DNA of 64,000 bases from Acetobacter musti. Its GTDB lineage: Bacteria; Pseudomonadota; Alphaproteobacteria; Acetobacterales; Acetobacteraceae. The stretch spans positions 186,001 through 250,000 of the forward strand of contig NZ_WOTB01000001.1 of assembly GCF_011516835.1 (NCBI RefSeq). Reading direction: 5' to 3'. The translations under genes were made by a program, and so were the position numbers. Below are positions 44,376 through 52,975 of this stretch, piece after piece. Within the stretch, counting starts at the first letter, position 1; each line of letters begins with the position of its first letter. Under the pieces are notes generated by a model. The model did not search any database, had not been told where the DNA came from, and worked only from the letters and a program-made list of their open reading frames with translations.

Positions 44376-45317
44376 TCAGTAGCCGCGATCGGGCTGGTAA
44401 CGGAGGGGGGCTTCCTCGCCGTTCAGGAGGGCGCGGATGACGCCGGCGGCATGGGCGGCCTTGGCCGGGCGGGAGGCTTCGGCGGCGGCGTGCGGGCTGA
44501 TGATGACGTTCGGGTGTGACCACAGGCGGCTGTCGGCGGGGAGGGGTTCGGGCGAGAACACGTCGAGCACGGCGCCGCCGAGCTGGCCGCTGTCGAGGGC
44601 GTCGAGAACGTCCTGTTCGACCATATGGCTGCCGCGACCGGCATTGATGATGGACGCGCCGCGTGGCAGCGCGGCGAAGGTGGTGGCGTTCAGGATGCCG
44701 TTCGTCTCCCGGGTGGCGGGCAGAAGGCAGACGAGCGTGTCGAGCGAGGCGAGGAACGGAGTGAATTCGTCTTTGCCGGCGTAACAGGTGATGCCCGGCA
44801 GATCATGCTTCGAACGCGCCCAGCCGGCGACTCTGAACCCCGTGGCGGCGAGGCGGCTGGCGGCTTCCTGGCCGAGATTGCCGAGGCCCATGATGCCGAT
44901 TGTCATATCCGAGGCGAGGCGGTTTGTGACCGGGGGCAGCCATTCGTGTTTCTGCTGCGCTGTCTGCCAGGTCCACGTGCGGCGCAGGCAGCACAGGGCG
45001 GCCCAGAGCACGTATTCCGACATTTGCGGGCCGAGTTCGGTGTCGCCCATGCGGTAGAGGGGGGTCTCGCGGGGCCAGAGGGGATCGCGGGTGATGTGAT
45101 CGACGCCGGCGGCGCTGCTGATGATGGCTTTCAGGCCGGTCATTTTGCGCAGGATCTCGCCTTCCGGCTGCCAGACCAGCACGAAATCGACGGCTTCGGG
45201 CGTCTGGCAGGCTTCTTTCCAGCCGATGACCTTCAGCTCCGGCATCAGCTGGCCGAACGCTTCGGTCCACTCGGGAAGGGCGGCGCTGCCGCCCGCTCTG
45301 ATCGCGAGACATGTCAT
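44376..45317 (-). CDS. D-2-hydroxyacid dehydrogenase (GhrA-like)
   Basis: 313 residues. NAD(P)-binding motif GIMGLGNLGQEAASRLAATG; catalytic residues fit Arg in IINAGRGSHMV (near), Glu in DVFSPEPLPADS and His in IISPHAAAEASR. The short N-terminal domain and the LCLLPATRETNGILN segment resemble glyoxylate/hydroxypyruvate reductase A. It would reduce a 2-oxoacid such as glyoxylate. Cotranscribed with the MFS gene (12 bp gap) and the monooxygenase (16 bp gap). Confidence 0.85.
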   Translation of the reverse strand: MTCLAIRAGGSAALPEWTEAFGQLMPELKVIGWKEACQTPEAVDFVLVWQPEGEILRKMTGLKAIISSAAGVDHITRDPLWPRETPLYRMGDTELGPQMSEYVLWAALCCLRRTWTWQTAQQKHEWLPPVTNRLASDMTIGIMGLGNLGQEAASRLAATGFRVAGWARSKHDLPGITCYAGKDEFTPFLASLDTLVCLLPATRETNGILNATTFAALPRGASIINAGRGSHMVEQDVLDALDSGQLGGAVLDVFSPEPLPADSRLWSHPNVIISPHAAAEASRPAKAAHAAGVIRALLNGEEAPLRYQPDRGY

Positions 45318-45329
45318 GATGTGAGTCCT

Positions 45330-46625
45330 TCAGCCTTTTTTTCGCATAAGGGGGCCTGCGAGACTGAGGCACAGGACGCTCATCGACGCAACGGCGAGCA
45401 GCCAGAGTCCGGGTATGGTGAGGAGGCCGGAGTTGCGGGTCAGGGTGGAGAGCAGGACGGGGGTGAAGCCGCCGAAGAGAAGCTGGCTGGCGGCGTAGCT
45501 GAGGGCGATGGAGCTGGCGCGGTTTCTGGGCGGGAAGATGTCGGCCATGAGCGCGGGCACGGAGGCGTAATACGCGCCGTAGATGAACAGGATGAAGGCG
45601 GACTGGACCGCCATCAGACGGCCGGCGGAGGGGGCGGCGGTCAGCCAGGCGAAGAGGGGCCAGGCGATGAGGCCGCCGGTCGTGGCGGCGGCGATCATCA
45701 TCTTTCGCCGTCCGGCCCGGTCGCCGAGGGAGGCGAAGAGGGGCGGCACGACGATGGACAGCACGCCGGAGACCACGGTTCCGGCGAGGGAGCCGGTTTC
45801 GGACAGGTGCAGGAAGGTCCGGGCGTAGGTTGGCATGTAGACGTTCAGGGCGCTGCCGGTGGCGCCGAGGCCGACGGCGCCGACGGCGAGCAGGATGCGC
45901 TGCTTGTCGTTTTTGAAAATCTCGCGGATGGGAAGGTGATTTTCCGCGCGGGTGAATTCCTGCGACTCTTCTCCGCGCAGGCGCATCCAGGTGGCGAACG
46001 GTCCCATGAGCAGGCCGAAGAGGAAGGGGAGGCGCCAGGCGCCGGCGTCGATCTGGCTGTCGGTAAAGAAGTGGTGGACGCACCAGGCGAGGAAGGCGGC
46101 GAGGGTGACGGAGGCGCCGGAGGCGGACCATTGCAGGCTGGAATAGAAGCCGCGCCGCGCCGGGTCGCGTTCGGCGAGCATAGCGGAGGCGCTGCCAAAT
46201 TCGCCGCCGGCGGCGAAGCCCTGGACCATGCGGGAGAGGACGAGCAGGACGGGGGCGAGCGGGCCGATGGTGCGACTGTCGGGGATGAGGGCGACGGCGC
46301 CGGTGCCGAGGGTCATGAGCACGGAGGAGAGGATGAGGCCGTTGCGGCGTCCGTGGCGGTCGGTCCAGGAGCCGAGCCAGGCGGCGCCGAGGGGGCGCAC
46401 GATGAAGGCGACGCCGAAGCTGCCGAGGCTGAGGGCGAGGGCGAGCGGGCCGCCCTGGCCGGTGGAGAAGAACAGCCGTGAGAAGGTGACGGAGAACAGG
46501 CCGTAAAGCAGCAGGTCGTACCACTCCAGCGCGCCGCCCAGGGTGGTGGCGAGGATGGTGCGTTTCTGGCTCCGGACGGGCGGGGAGGTGGCGGAGGTTC
46601 CGGGCGGGGCGCCGGGTGCGGCCAT
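45330..46625 (-). CDS. MFS transporter, metabolite:H+ symporter type
   Basis: 431 residues with about 12 membrane helices. ATTLGGALEWYDLLLYGLFS in helix 1 and GAAWLGSWTDRHGRRNGLILS between helices 2 and 3 mark the ShiA/ProP/citrate-proton-symporter family, as do RMVQGFAAGGEFGSASAML in helix 4. These import organic acids or zwitterions across the inner membrane. Two bases separate it from the TonB receptor upstream, so the two probably handle one substrate. Confidence 0.86.
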   Translation of the reverse strand: MAAPGAPPGTSATSPPVRSQKRTILATTLGGALEWYDLLLYGLFSVTFSRLFFSTGQGGPLALALSLGSFGVAFIVRPLGAAWLGSWTDRHGRRNGLILSSVLMTLGTGAVALIPDSRTIGPLAPVLLVLSRMVQGFAAGGEFGSASAMLAERDPARRGFYSSLQWSASGASVTLAAFLAWCVHHFFTDSQIDAGAWRLPFLFGLLMGPFATWMRLRGEESQEFTRAENHLPIREIFKNDKQRILLAVGAVGLGATGSALNVYMPTYARTFLHLSETGSLAGTVVSGVLSIVVPPLFASLGDRAGRRKMMIAAATTGGLIAWPLFAWLTAAPSAGRLMAVQSAFILFIYGAYYASVPALMADIFPPRNRASSIALSYAASQLLFGGFTPVLLSTLTRNSGLLTIPGLWLLAVASMSVLCLSLAGPLMRKKG

Positions 46626-46627
46626 GT

Positions 46628-49126
46628 TCAGAAGCCGGTGGTGAGGGAGACGAGGCCGGAGAATTTTCCGCCGGTGATGTAGGTTGGCTGGCTGGCGGCG
46701 ATGGTGTGTCCGTAAATTCCCTTTGTGGCGACGGCGTTTGACGTGAGGCCCCAGGCGCCGGAGAGGTAGCGGGAGTCGCCGAGATTGACCAGGTTGAGCT
46801 GGATCTGCGGGCGTTTGAGGAACCCGATATCGTGGAAGCGGTATCCCATGCTGAGATTGGCGGTTTTGTAGGCGGGGATGCTCTGGTCGTCCATGAAGGT
46901 GGTGTACTGGGAATCGATATAGTTGAACGAGAAGTTTCCGAACAGGGTCCCGTCGTCATAGGAGATGCCGATGGAGCCGGTGAATTTCGGTGTCAGGACG
47001 GCGGTTTTTCCTTTTGTCGGCAGGTAGTCGCCGCCGGCGGCGATGTTGTTGTCGATGGTCGAGTGAAGATACTGGCCGGACAGGTAAGGCGAGAAATGAT
47101 GCCAGGCGGGGAGGCTGAACTCGGCGCTGACGCCGCGTGTGGTCTGGCCGCCGCCGTTCAGCGACGAGGTGATGGTGGTGCCGTTGACGAGCTGGTTGCT
47201 GGTGATCTGGCGGTTGGTGAAGTTGTAGTTGAACAGGGAGACGGTGAAGTTGAACGCGCCGTAATGGCGGTATCCGACTTCCTCCGCGATGGAGTATTCC
47301 GGTTTGACGGCGCCGGAGTGCGCGCTGGTCATCTTGCCTGTCGCGACGCTGAACATGTCGATGGAGGGGGTGACGGCGGCGGCTTCGCGGAAGGCGGTGG
47401 TGCCGTTGACATAGATCTGGTCGTGCGGGGTGATCTGGTAGCTGATGGCGACGCGGGGCAGCGGCTGGAAGTCACTGAAGCCGGTGGCGTAGGTGGCGCC
47501 GGGGATCAGGTTGGTGGCGTTGCGGGTCATCATGACGGTTTTGATGCCGGCGGAGATGGTCAGGCGGTCGCCCAGCGCGCGGTACGTGTCCTGGAGAGTG
47601 ATGGCGTTGAGCTGCTGGATGACGTGGGCGTTCCACTGCAGCAGTCTCTGGCCGCTGCCGGTGAGGACGGGATACTGGCCCCAGAGATTGGCGGCCTGGC
47701 CGTTGGCGCCGGGCAGGGAGTAGGAGGGGTCTTCGGTGTAGTTCACGTAGGAATACCAGTATCCGAGCGAGAGTTCGTTATGATGGTATTTCCAGCTCAG
47801 GGCGCTGTTGAAGCCGAAAGTGGACTCACGGAAATGATCGACGGAGACGCCGACGGCGCTGCCGGACGTGCCTGACGGGAACTGGAGGGTTCCGGCGGAC
47901 TCGTTGCCGAGAAAGCTGCCGGTCTGGCTGAGGGTGGTGGCGCCGTTCAGGGTGCCGTCGACGTCGTAAATATAAGGGGTCGCGGTCAGTTCCAGCCCGT
48001 GGCCGAGATTGAAATGTGTCTGGACGCTGGCATGGGCGTGACGCCATTCGTACTGGTGGAACTTGTAGTAGCTGGTGTTCGATCCGGTGAAATTCCGTGC
48101 GTAATTATAGGAATCTCCGTATTCGCGCCACTGCGCCATAGTCGGGTAGGTGTAGAGGCTTTCCGTGACGTCGTTATAGGACATGAAGGGGGAGATAGAG
48201 TTGCCGTCGCCCCAGGTCTTTTCGCCCTTGAAATCGACGTGCCAGCGGTTCAGGCCGCCCGGGCCGCGCCAGTTGGTGCCGGTGGTGTTGGAGAACGAGG
48301 CGTAGGAGCGGAAACCGGAATGACCGATTTCGCCTGTGTCCGCGCGGATGAATTCGCGTTCCAGATCGTTGCCGCCGAAGGTGAAATCGGCGAGGCCGCC
48401 GGCTTTCTGTGACGGGCTGCGCATTTTCGCGCTGATGAGGCCGCCGACGGCGCTGAAGGTCGGGGCCATGAGGTCGGGCGATCCGGGCGAGACGGTGATG
48501 GAGCCGATATTCTCGGTGTCGGCCCAGGTGGAGGAGGACGGATTGTAATAGAGCACGTCTGAAGGATTCATGCCTTCGAATTCGTAGCCGATTTCGTTCT
48601 GGTTCATGCCGCGGATGGAGACGCTCATGCGGTCGGTGGCGCCGGTGGGGTCGGCGCCGGCGACCACGACGCCGGGTGTGTTGCGCACGAGGTTCAGGAC
48701 GTTGGTGGTGGGCGACTGGGCGGCGATGTAGTCGCGCGTAATGGTGTTGCGGGCGTAGGGCGAGGTCTGTTTCGCCATCAGGCCGCCGCCGGGGGGTCTG
48801 CCGGTCATTCCGGTTGCGGACAGGGTGGCGCGGACGGAGAGGTCCTCGCTGCCGCCCTGCATGGAGGTGGCGTGCGGGGCGGGTTTTGCGGCGGCCGCCT
48901 GTGTGCCTGTTTTTTGGGTACCTGCCTGTTTAGCGGCCGCTGTTTTAGCGGTCGCTATGGCGCCGGGTTTCGCGGTGCTGCCGTGGGAGGGATGCCGGGT
49001 ATGGGCTGCCCGGACCGCCGCTGTGGCCGCTGTGGCGGGGGCTGACGCTGCGGCGATGGCGAGCAGGGACGCGCCCGCGCAGGCTGCGGCCATTACACCA
49101 GGAGAACGGAGTCCGGGACGGAACAT
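46628..49126 (-). CDS. TonB-dependent outer membrane receptor (unit 2)
   Basis: 832 residues. Signal peptide (about 1-33) then an unusually long Ala/Thr/Lys-rich segment up to about residue 95, a plug domain (TRDYIAAQSPTTNVLNLVRN, SVSIRGMNQNEIGYEFEGM) and a barrel ending SGLVSLTTGF. It resembles the receptor at 52976-55411 (shared GEIGHSGxR, WRGPG, YPT...WR), so the two are paralogues, and is less like the unit-1 receptor. First gene of the TonB-MFS-dehydrogenase-monooxygenase unit. Confidence 0.88.
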   Translation of the reverse strand: MFRPGLRSPGVMAAACAGASLLAIAAASAPATAATAAVRAAHTRHPSHGSTAKPGAIATAKTAAAKQAGTQKTGTQAAAAKPAPHATSMQGGSEDLSVRATLSATGMTGRPPGGGLMAKQTSPYARNTITRDYIAAQSPTTNVLNLVRNTPGVVVAGADPTGATDRMSVSIRGMNQNEIGYEFEGMNPSDVLYYNPSSSTWADTENIGSITVSPGSPDLMAPTFSAVGGLISAKMRSPSQKAGGLADFTFGGNDLEREFIRADTGEIGHSGFRSYASFSNTTGTNWRGPGGLNRWHVDFKGEKTWGDGNSISPFMSYNDVTESLYTYPTMAQWREYGDSYNYARNFTGSNTSYYKFHQYEWRHAHASVQTHFNLGHGLELTATPYIYDVDGTLNGATTLSQTGSFLGNESAGTLQFPSGTSGSAVGVSVDHFRESTFGFNSALSWKYHHNELSLGYWYSYVNYTEDPSYSLPGANGQAANLWGQYPVLTGSGQRLLQWNAHVIQQLNAITLQDTYRALGDRLTISAGIKTVMMTRNATNLIPGATYATGFSDFQPLPRVAISYQITPHDQIYVNGTTAFREAAAVTPSIDMFSVATGKMTSAHSGAVKPEYSIAEEVGYRHYGAFNFTVSLFNYNFTNRQITSNQLVNGTTITSSLNGGGQTTRGVSAEFSLPAWHHFSPYLSGQYLHSTIDNNIAAGGDYLPTKGKTAVLTPKFTGSIGISYDDGTLFGNFSFNYIDSQYTTFMDDQSIPAYKTANLSMGYRFHDIGFLKRPQIQLNLVNLGDSRYLSGAWGLTSNAVATKGIYGHTIAASQPTYITGGKFSGLVSLTTGF

Positions 49127-49494
49127 GAGGGGGCCTCACTGTCTGCGCGGTGGAGACTGTGGCGGATGGTGTCGCCGCGTATACTGAATGGTCTGACATG
49201 CCTGGCTGAACGGAGAGGTTCGTTCCGTGCATGGCATTACGGTATGCTGAAAATAACGCGCCTGTCCACATCGTTTTGATGGAGTATCTATAATTTTCTT
49301 ATTTTCCTGAAAAATATGAGAAAAAAAGGAAATTTTCTGTAACGCGATAGTCTGTTTCCCTCTTTTCAGTATACTTAAAAGCGGTCTAGTCTCTGCGCCG
49401 GACACTCCTGACCTGCGCCGGTATGCGGAAAGCGTGTATGCGGAGAACGGGGATTCGCCGGAGAGTCCTGAAACGGATGCGGAGCCTGTACGCC
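49127..49494. other. Divergent promoter region of units 2 and 3
   Basis: 368 bp, AT-rich in the middle. It holds GTATACTGAA (49179-49188), GTATGCTGAAAAT (49242-49254) and the palindrome at 49362-49381. No gene is seen. Confidence 0.6.
49362..49381. promoter_or_regulatory. 20-bp palindrome upstream of unit 3
   Basis: CTTTTCAGTATACTTAAAAG is palindromic in 18 of 20 positions around GTATAC. The size and centre suit a GntR-family operator, and a GntR gene is third in the downstream unit. Related half-copies occur at 49179 and 49242. Regulation is inferred. Confidence 0.55.
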
Positions 49495-50775
49495 ATGACG
49501 TCGCAGCAGAGTATGAGTCAGCATTATGATGTCGTCATTGCCGGTGCCGGCATTATCGGATTGTCCACGGCCCTGTTCCTGCGCGGGCGGGGGCTTTCGG
49601 TCATGGTGTTCGACAAGGGCGAGGCGGCCTATGAGCAGTCCAGCCGGAACTGGGGCTGGATGCGCACCATCGGGCAGGACATGGCGGAGCTGGAGCTGGC
49701 TCTGGCGAGCCGGCCGCTCTGGCGGCAATGGGCGGAGGAGGGCGATTTCGGTTTCCGGCGCTGTGGTCTGGTCTCTCTGGCCGGCGACGGCGAGGAGTGG
49801 GCCGGGCTGAGGAGCTGGCTGGAGCATGCGGCCGGGCGCGGGCTGGACACGCGGGAGCTGGGGAGCGCGGAGACGGCGGAGCTTCTGCCGCAGTTTCACC
49901 GGCGCTGGGCCGGGGCTCTGTTCGCGCCGGGCGATGCCGGGATCGAGCCTGATCTGGCCATGCGTTTTCTGGAGAAGAAGGTTCTGGATGCCGGTGTCGG
50001 CATTGTGACTGGCAATGCGATCCGGCGCATCGATATTTCCGGTGGCAGGGCCTGCGCGGTGGAGACCGAGACGGGACGTGTGACGGCGGACAGGATTGTG
50101 GTGGCGGCGGGGGCGTGGTCGCGCTGGGTGTGCAAGACGGTCGGGATCGTCATTCCGCAGCTTCGGGTGACGGCTTCGGTTCTGCGCACGACGCCGGTGG
50201 AGGGCGGGCCGGAAGTCAATGTGGCGTCGACGCGCTACTGCCTGCGGCGGCGGCGGGACGGGGGCTACACGGTGGCGCGGCGCAATTCGTCGCTGACCTG
50301 GGTGACGCCGGACTCGGTGCGGTTCATGCGGCAGTATCTGCCGAACTATCTGAAGCAGAAGCAGCTTCTCCGGGTCCGGGCCGGGACGAGCTTTTTTAAG
50401 GAACTGCGGCTTGAGCGGCGGTTCGGGCCGGGGCAGTCCAATCCGTTCGAGGATTTCCGGGCCTGCGATCCGGCGCCGGATATCGACACGCTGAAGGAGA
50501 CGTTTGAACATCTGAAGGAGGACGCGCCGGTTTTCCGGTCCGCGCGGATTGCGTCCTCCTGGGCGGGAACGATCGATGTGATGCCGGACGCGCTGCCGGT
50601 TCTCTCGCCTGTCGCGCGGTATCCGGGTCTGTTTCTGGCGACCGGGTTTTCGGCGCATGGTTTCGGGATCGGGCCGGCTTCGGGCCGGCTGATGGCGGAT
50701 ATTGTCATGGGCGAGGCGCCGGCTGCGTCCGCGGCGCCGTTCCGTCTGGAGCGGTTTCATCTCAACGACGACTGA
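49495..50775 (+). CDS. FAD-dependent amine/amino-acid oxidoreductase (DAO family), unit 3
   Basis: 426 residues from the ATG at 49495 (an ATG at 49513 is an alternative). Rossmann motif YDVVIAGAGIIGLSTALFL, then EQSSRNWGWMRTIGQD, IVVAAGAWSRWV and FLATGFSAHGFGIGPASG. Paralogous to the unit-1 FAD enzyme. It should oxidise a C-N bond with FAD. The stop is ten bases before the alcohol dehydrogenase start, so they are cotranscribed. Substrate unknown. Confidence 0.88.
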   Translation: MTSQQSMSQHYDVVIAGAGIIGLSTALFLRGRGLSVMVFDKGEAAYEQSSRNWGWMRTIGQDMAELELALASRPLWRQWAEEGDFGFRRCGLVSLAGDGEEWAGLRSWLEHAAGRGLDTRELGSAETAELLPQFHRRWAGALFAPGDAGIEPDLAMRFLEKKVLDAGVGIVTGNAIRRIDISGGRACAVETETGRVTADRIVVAAGAWSRWVCKTVGIVIPQLRVTASVLRTTPVEGGPEVNVASTRYCLRRRRDGGYTVARRNSSLTWVTPDSVRFMRQYLPNYLKQKQLLRVRAGTSFFKELRLERRFGPGQSNPFEDFRACDPAPDIDTLKETFEHLKEDAPVFRSARIASSWAGTIDVMPDALPVLSPVARYPGLFLATGFSAHGFGIGPASGRLMADIVMGEAPAASAAPFRLERFHLNDD

Positions 50776-50785
50776 GGATTTCGCC

Positions 50786-51949
50786 ATGCTGGATTTTTCG
50801 TTCTGCAATCCGACGCGTGTTCTGTTCGGCCGGGACATGTTTCCGCAGATGGAGGCGCATATTCCCGTCGGGGCGCGGGTTCTGGTGCTTTATGGCGGCG
50901 GGAGCGTGGTGCGGAACGGCACGATGGCGCGGGTTCTGGCGGCGCTTTCGCATCATGAGGTTCTGGAATTCGGCGGAATCGAGCCCAACCCGTCTTATGA
51001 GACGCTGATGCGGGCGGTGGCGCTGGTGCGCGAGGAGAGGATCGGTTTTCTGGTCGCGGTGGGTGGCGGTTCGGTGATCGACGGTGCCAAGTTCGTGGCG
51101 GCGGCGGCGCTGTATGAGGGCGATCCGTGGGAGATTCTGGAGACGCGCGGCAGCAAAATCCGCGCGGCGGTTCCGCTGGCGGCCATTCCGACGCTGCCGG
51201 CGACCGGGTCCGAGATGAACGGGACAGCGGTGATTACGCGGGGGGAACTGTCCACGAAGCGGGCGTTCCGGAGCGAGCATGTGTTCCCGGTTTTCGCGGT
51301 TCTCGATCCGACGCTGACTTTCACGCTGCCGCCGCGGCAGATCGCCAACGGGATTGTGGATGCGTTCGTGCATGTGCTGGAGCAGTATCTGACCTATCCG
51401 GTCGATGCGCCGGTTCAGGACCGGTTTGCCGAGGGGCTGCTGCATGTTCTGCTCGATGTGGCGGATGTGACGCTGGCCGAGCCGGAGAATTACGATGCGC
51501 GGGCCTGTCTGATGTGGGCGGCGACGCTGGCGCTGAACGGGCTGATCGGGGCGGGTGTGCCGCAGGACTGGTCGAGTCATCTGATCGGGCATGAGCTGAC
51601 GGCGCTTTATGGTCTGGACCATGCGCGGACGCTGGCGGTGGTGCTGCCGGCGACGCTGCAGGTGCGGCGCGGGGAGAAGCGGGCGAAGCTGATTCAGTAT
51701 GCTGAGCGGGTCTGGGGCGTGCGGGACGGGACCGGCGATGAAAAAATCGACGCGGCGATCGGGCTGACCCGTGCGTTTTTCGAGCGGCTTGGGTTTGAGA
51801 CCCGTCTGTCGGGCTATGATCTCGGGCGGGATGATGTTTCGGCTTTGCTGAAAGCGCTGGAGCGGACGCACGGGGCGTCCTATGCGCTTGGGGAAAACCG
51901 GACGGTGACGCCGGATGTTGCCACCGCTGTTTTCGGGGCTAGTCTGTAG
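50786..51949 (+). CDS. Iron-containing alcohol dehydrogenase, YqhD-like
   Basis: 387 residues from the ATG at 50786. NAD(P)-binding motif GGGSVIDGAKFVAAA, and metal ligands expected in IVDAFVHVLEQYL, SSHLIGHELTALYGLDHARTLA. The latter stretch, with WAATLALNGLIGAGVPQDWS, is nearly diagnostic of the YqhD/BdhA group, which reduces short aldehydes with NADPH. In context it could dispose of an aldehyde formed by the upstream FAD enzyme. The longer frame starting at 50702 overlaps that gene and is not needed. Confidence 0.9.
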   Translation: MLDFSFCNPTRVLFGRDMFPQMEAHIPVGARVLVLYGGGSVVRNGTMARVLAALSHHEVLEFGGIEPNPSYETLMRAVALVREERIGFLVAVGGGSVIDGAKFVAAAALYEGDPWEILETRGSKIRAAVPLAAIPTLPATGSEMNGTAVITRGELSTKRAFRSEHVFPVFAVLDPTLTFTLPPRQIANGIVDAFVHVLEQYLTYPVDAPVQDRFAEGLLHVLLDVADVTLAEPENYDARACLMWAATLALNGLIGAGVPQDWSSHLIGHELTALYGLDHARTLAVVLPATLQVRRGEKRAKLIQYAERVWGVRDGTGDEKIDAAIGLTRAFFERLGFETRLSGYDLGRDDVSALLKALERTHGASYALGENRTVTPDVATAVFGASL

Positions 51950-51954
51950 CGCCT

Positions 51955-52731
51955 GTGGATGTGCTGGCGAATGTTCCGGCGAATGCGGTGGTGAGAGATG
52001 TGGTGTCTGGCGTCATGACGAAAGCGGACCTGCCTGGTGTGGCGGAAGATGGCGGGGTGCGCCGGCATTATACCGGCGAGGAGCTTTATCTCATTCTCCG
52101 GCAGGATCTGATCAATGACAGGACGCCGGGGGGCGCGGTTCTTCAGGAGAACGAGATTGCCGCGCGGTACGGGGTCAGCCGGACGCCGGTGCGTGAGGCG
52201 CTGCAGAGGCTGCATCAGGACAATCTGATCGGGCGCAAGGGGCGGTTTTACACGGTTGTGCAGCCGCCGCTGGAGCGCATTCGCGAGCTGTATGAGTTTC
52301 GGGAGGCGATTGAGGCGAGCACGATCGTTCTGTGCTGCCGGCGGGCGAGTGAGGAGACGCTGGAGCAGATCCGGGCGATTGTCGAGGAGCAGCAGGACGC
52401 GGCGGATCAGAAGCGGTTTTACGATTATGAGCGTCTGGACGCGCTGTTTCATGTGGCGATTGCGAACGGGGGCGACAACCGGCTTCTGACGCATCAGCTT
52501 GAGGTCAGTTATGACCAGATCTGGTTTTCCAAGGTGGGAAATCTGGTGTCGCTGCAGGAGTATTCGGTCGACGGGACGATTGCCGAGCACCGGCGCATTG
52601 CCGATGCGCTGATCCGGCGCAAGGAGGATGTGGCGAAGGCGGAGATGATCAGTCATCTGCGCGCGGCGATCGATGTGAGCGAGCGTTCGGCGGGGCCGCG
52701 CGGGAAGCGGGGGAAGAAGCCGCGCGGGTAG
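51955..52731 (+). CDS. GntR-family regulator (FCD/FadR subfamily)
   Basis: 258 residues. The winged helix (about 40-105) shows LRQDLINDRTPGGAVLQENEIAARYGVSRTPVREALQRLHQDNLI, and the all-helical FCD domain (about 115-235) has EFREAIEASTIVLCCRR, DALFHVAIANGGDNR and EHRRIADALIRR, with His residues for a metal or ligand site. GTG start at 51955, five bases after the dehydrogenase; ATG at 52015 is possible. Likely controls its own unit and the divergent unit 2 through the palindromes in 49127-49494; known analogue: GntR-type NtaR beside ntaAB. Confidence 0.85.
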   Translation: MDVLANVPANAVVRDVVSGVMTKADLPGVAEDGGVRRHYTGEELYLILRQDLINDRTPGGAVLQENEIAARYGVSRTPVREALQRLHQDNLIGRKGRFYTVVQPPLERIRELYEFREAIEASTIVLCCRRASEETLEQIRAIVEEQQDAADQKRFYDYERLDALFHVAIANGGDNRLLTHQLEVSYDQIWFSKVGNLVSLQEYSVDGTIAEHRRIADALIRRKEDVAKAEMISHLRAAIDVSERSAGPRGKRGKKPRG

Positions 52732-52814
52732 GGGGTATTCCGGAATCCTGAGTTATATCGACATGTTTTCTGACTCTGTGCGTCCCGACGGATTCAGGGA
52801 ATGTTTATGAAAAA

Positions 52815-52866
52815 AGTTTTTGGGTGCCGCCTTTTTTCAAAAAGGCGGCGTTCCCTGAAGCCTCTC
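52815..52866 (+). repeat. MITE-like element B, truncated copy (B5)
   Basis: GTTTTTGGGTGCCGCC and its hairpin (CCGCCTTTTTTC / AAAAAGGCGG) followed by GTTCCCTGAAGCC; the rest is lost and repeat A follows directly. Its position just after the GntR gene suggests it could also act as a terminator. Confidence 0.65.
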
Positions 52867-52868
52867 GA

Positions 52869-52935
52869 AATTCAGGGCTTTGCGCCGAACCCCACAAAGG
52901 GACACGGTCCCTTTGATCCCCGTTTGCTGAATTAA
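52869..52935 (-). repeat. Dispersed intergenic repeat A, copy 3
   Basis: Reverse-complement copy: CAGGGCTTTGCGCCGAACCCC, then a hairpin at 52895-52915 (in A orientation CAAAGGGAC with GTCCCTTTG, loop CGT). Conserved tail words match copies 1 and 2. Confidence 0.75.
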
Positions 52936-52975
52936 GCCGGATGAAGGGCGTCGTGCGCAGGACGCTCTCGCAGGG

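Noticed and set aside
29937-52935. Repeated hairpin elements considered as CRISPR
   Set aside because: Copies are kilobases apart, in both orientations, with no spacer array and no cas genes.
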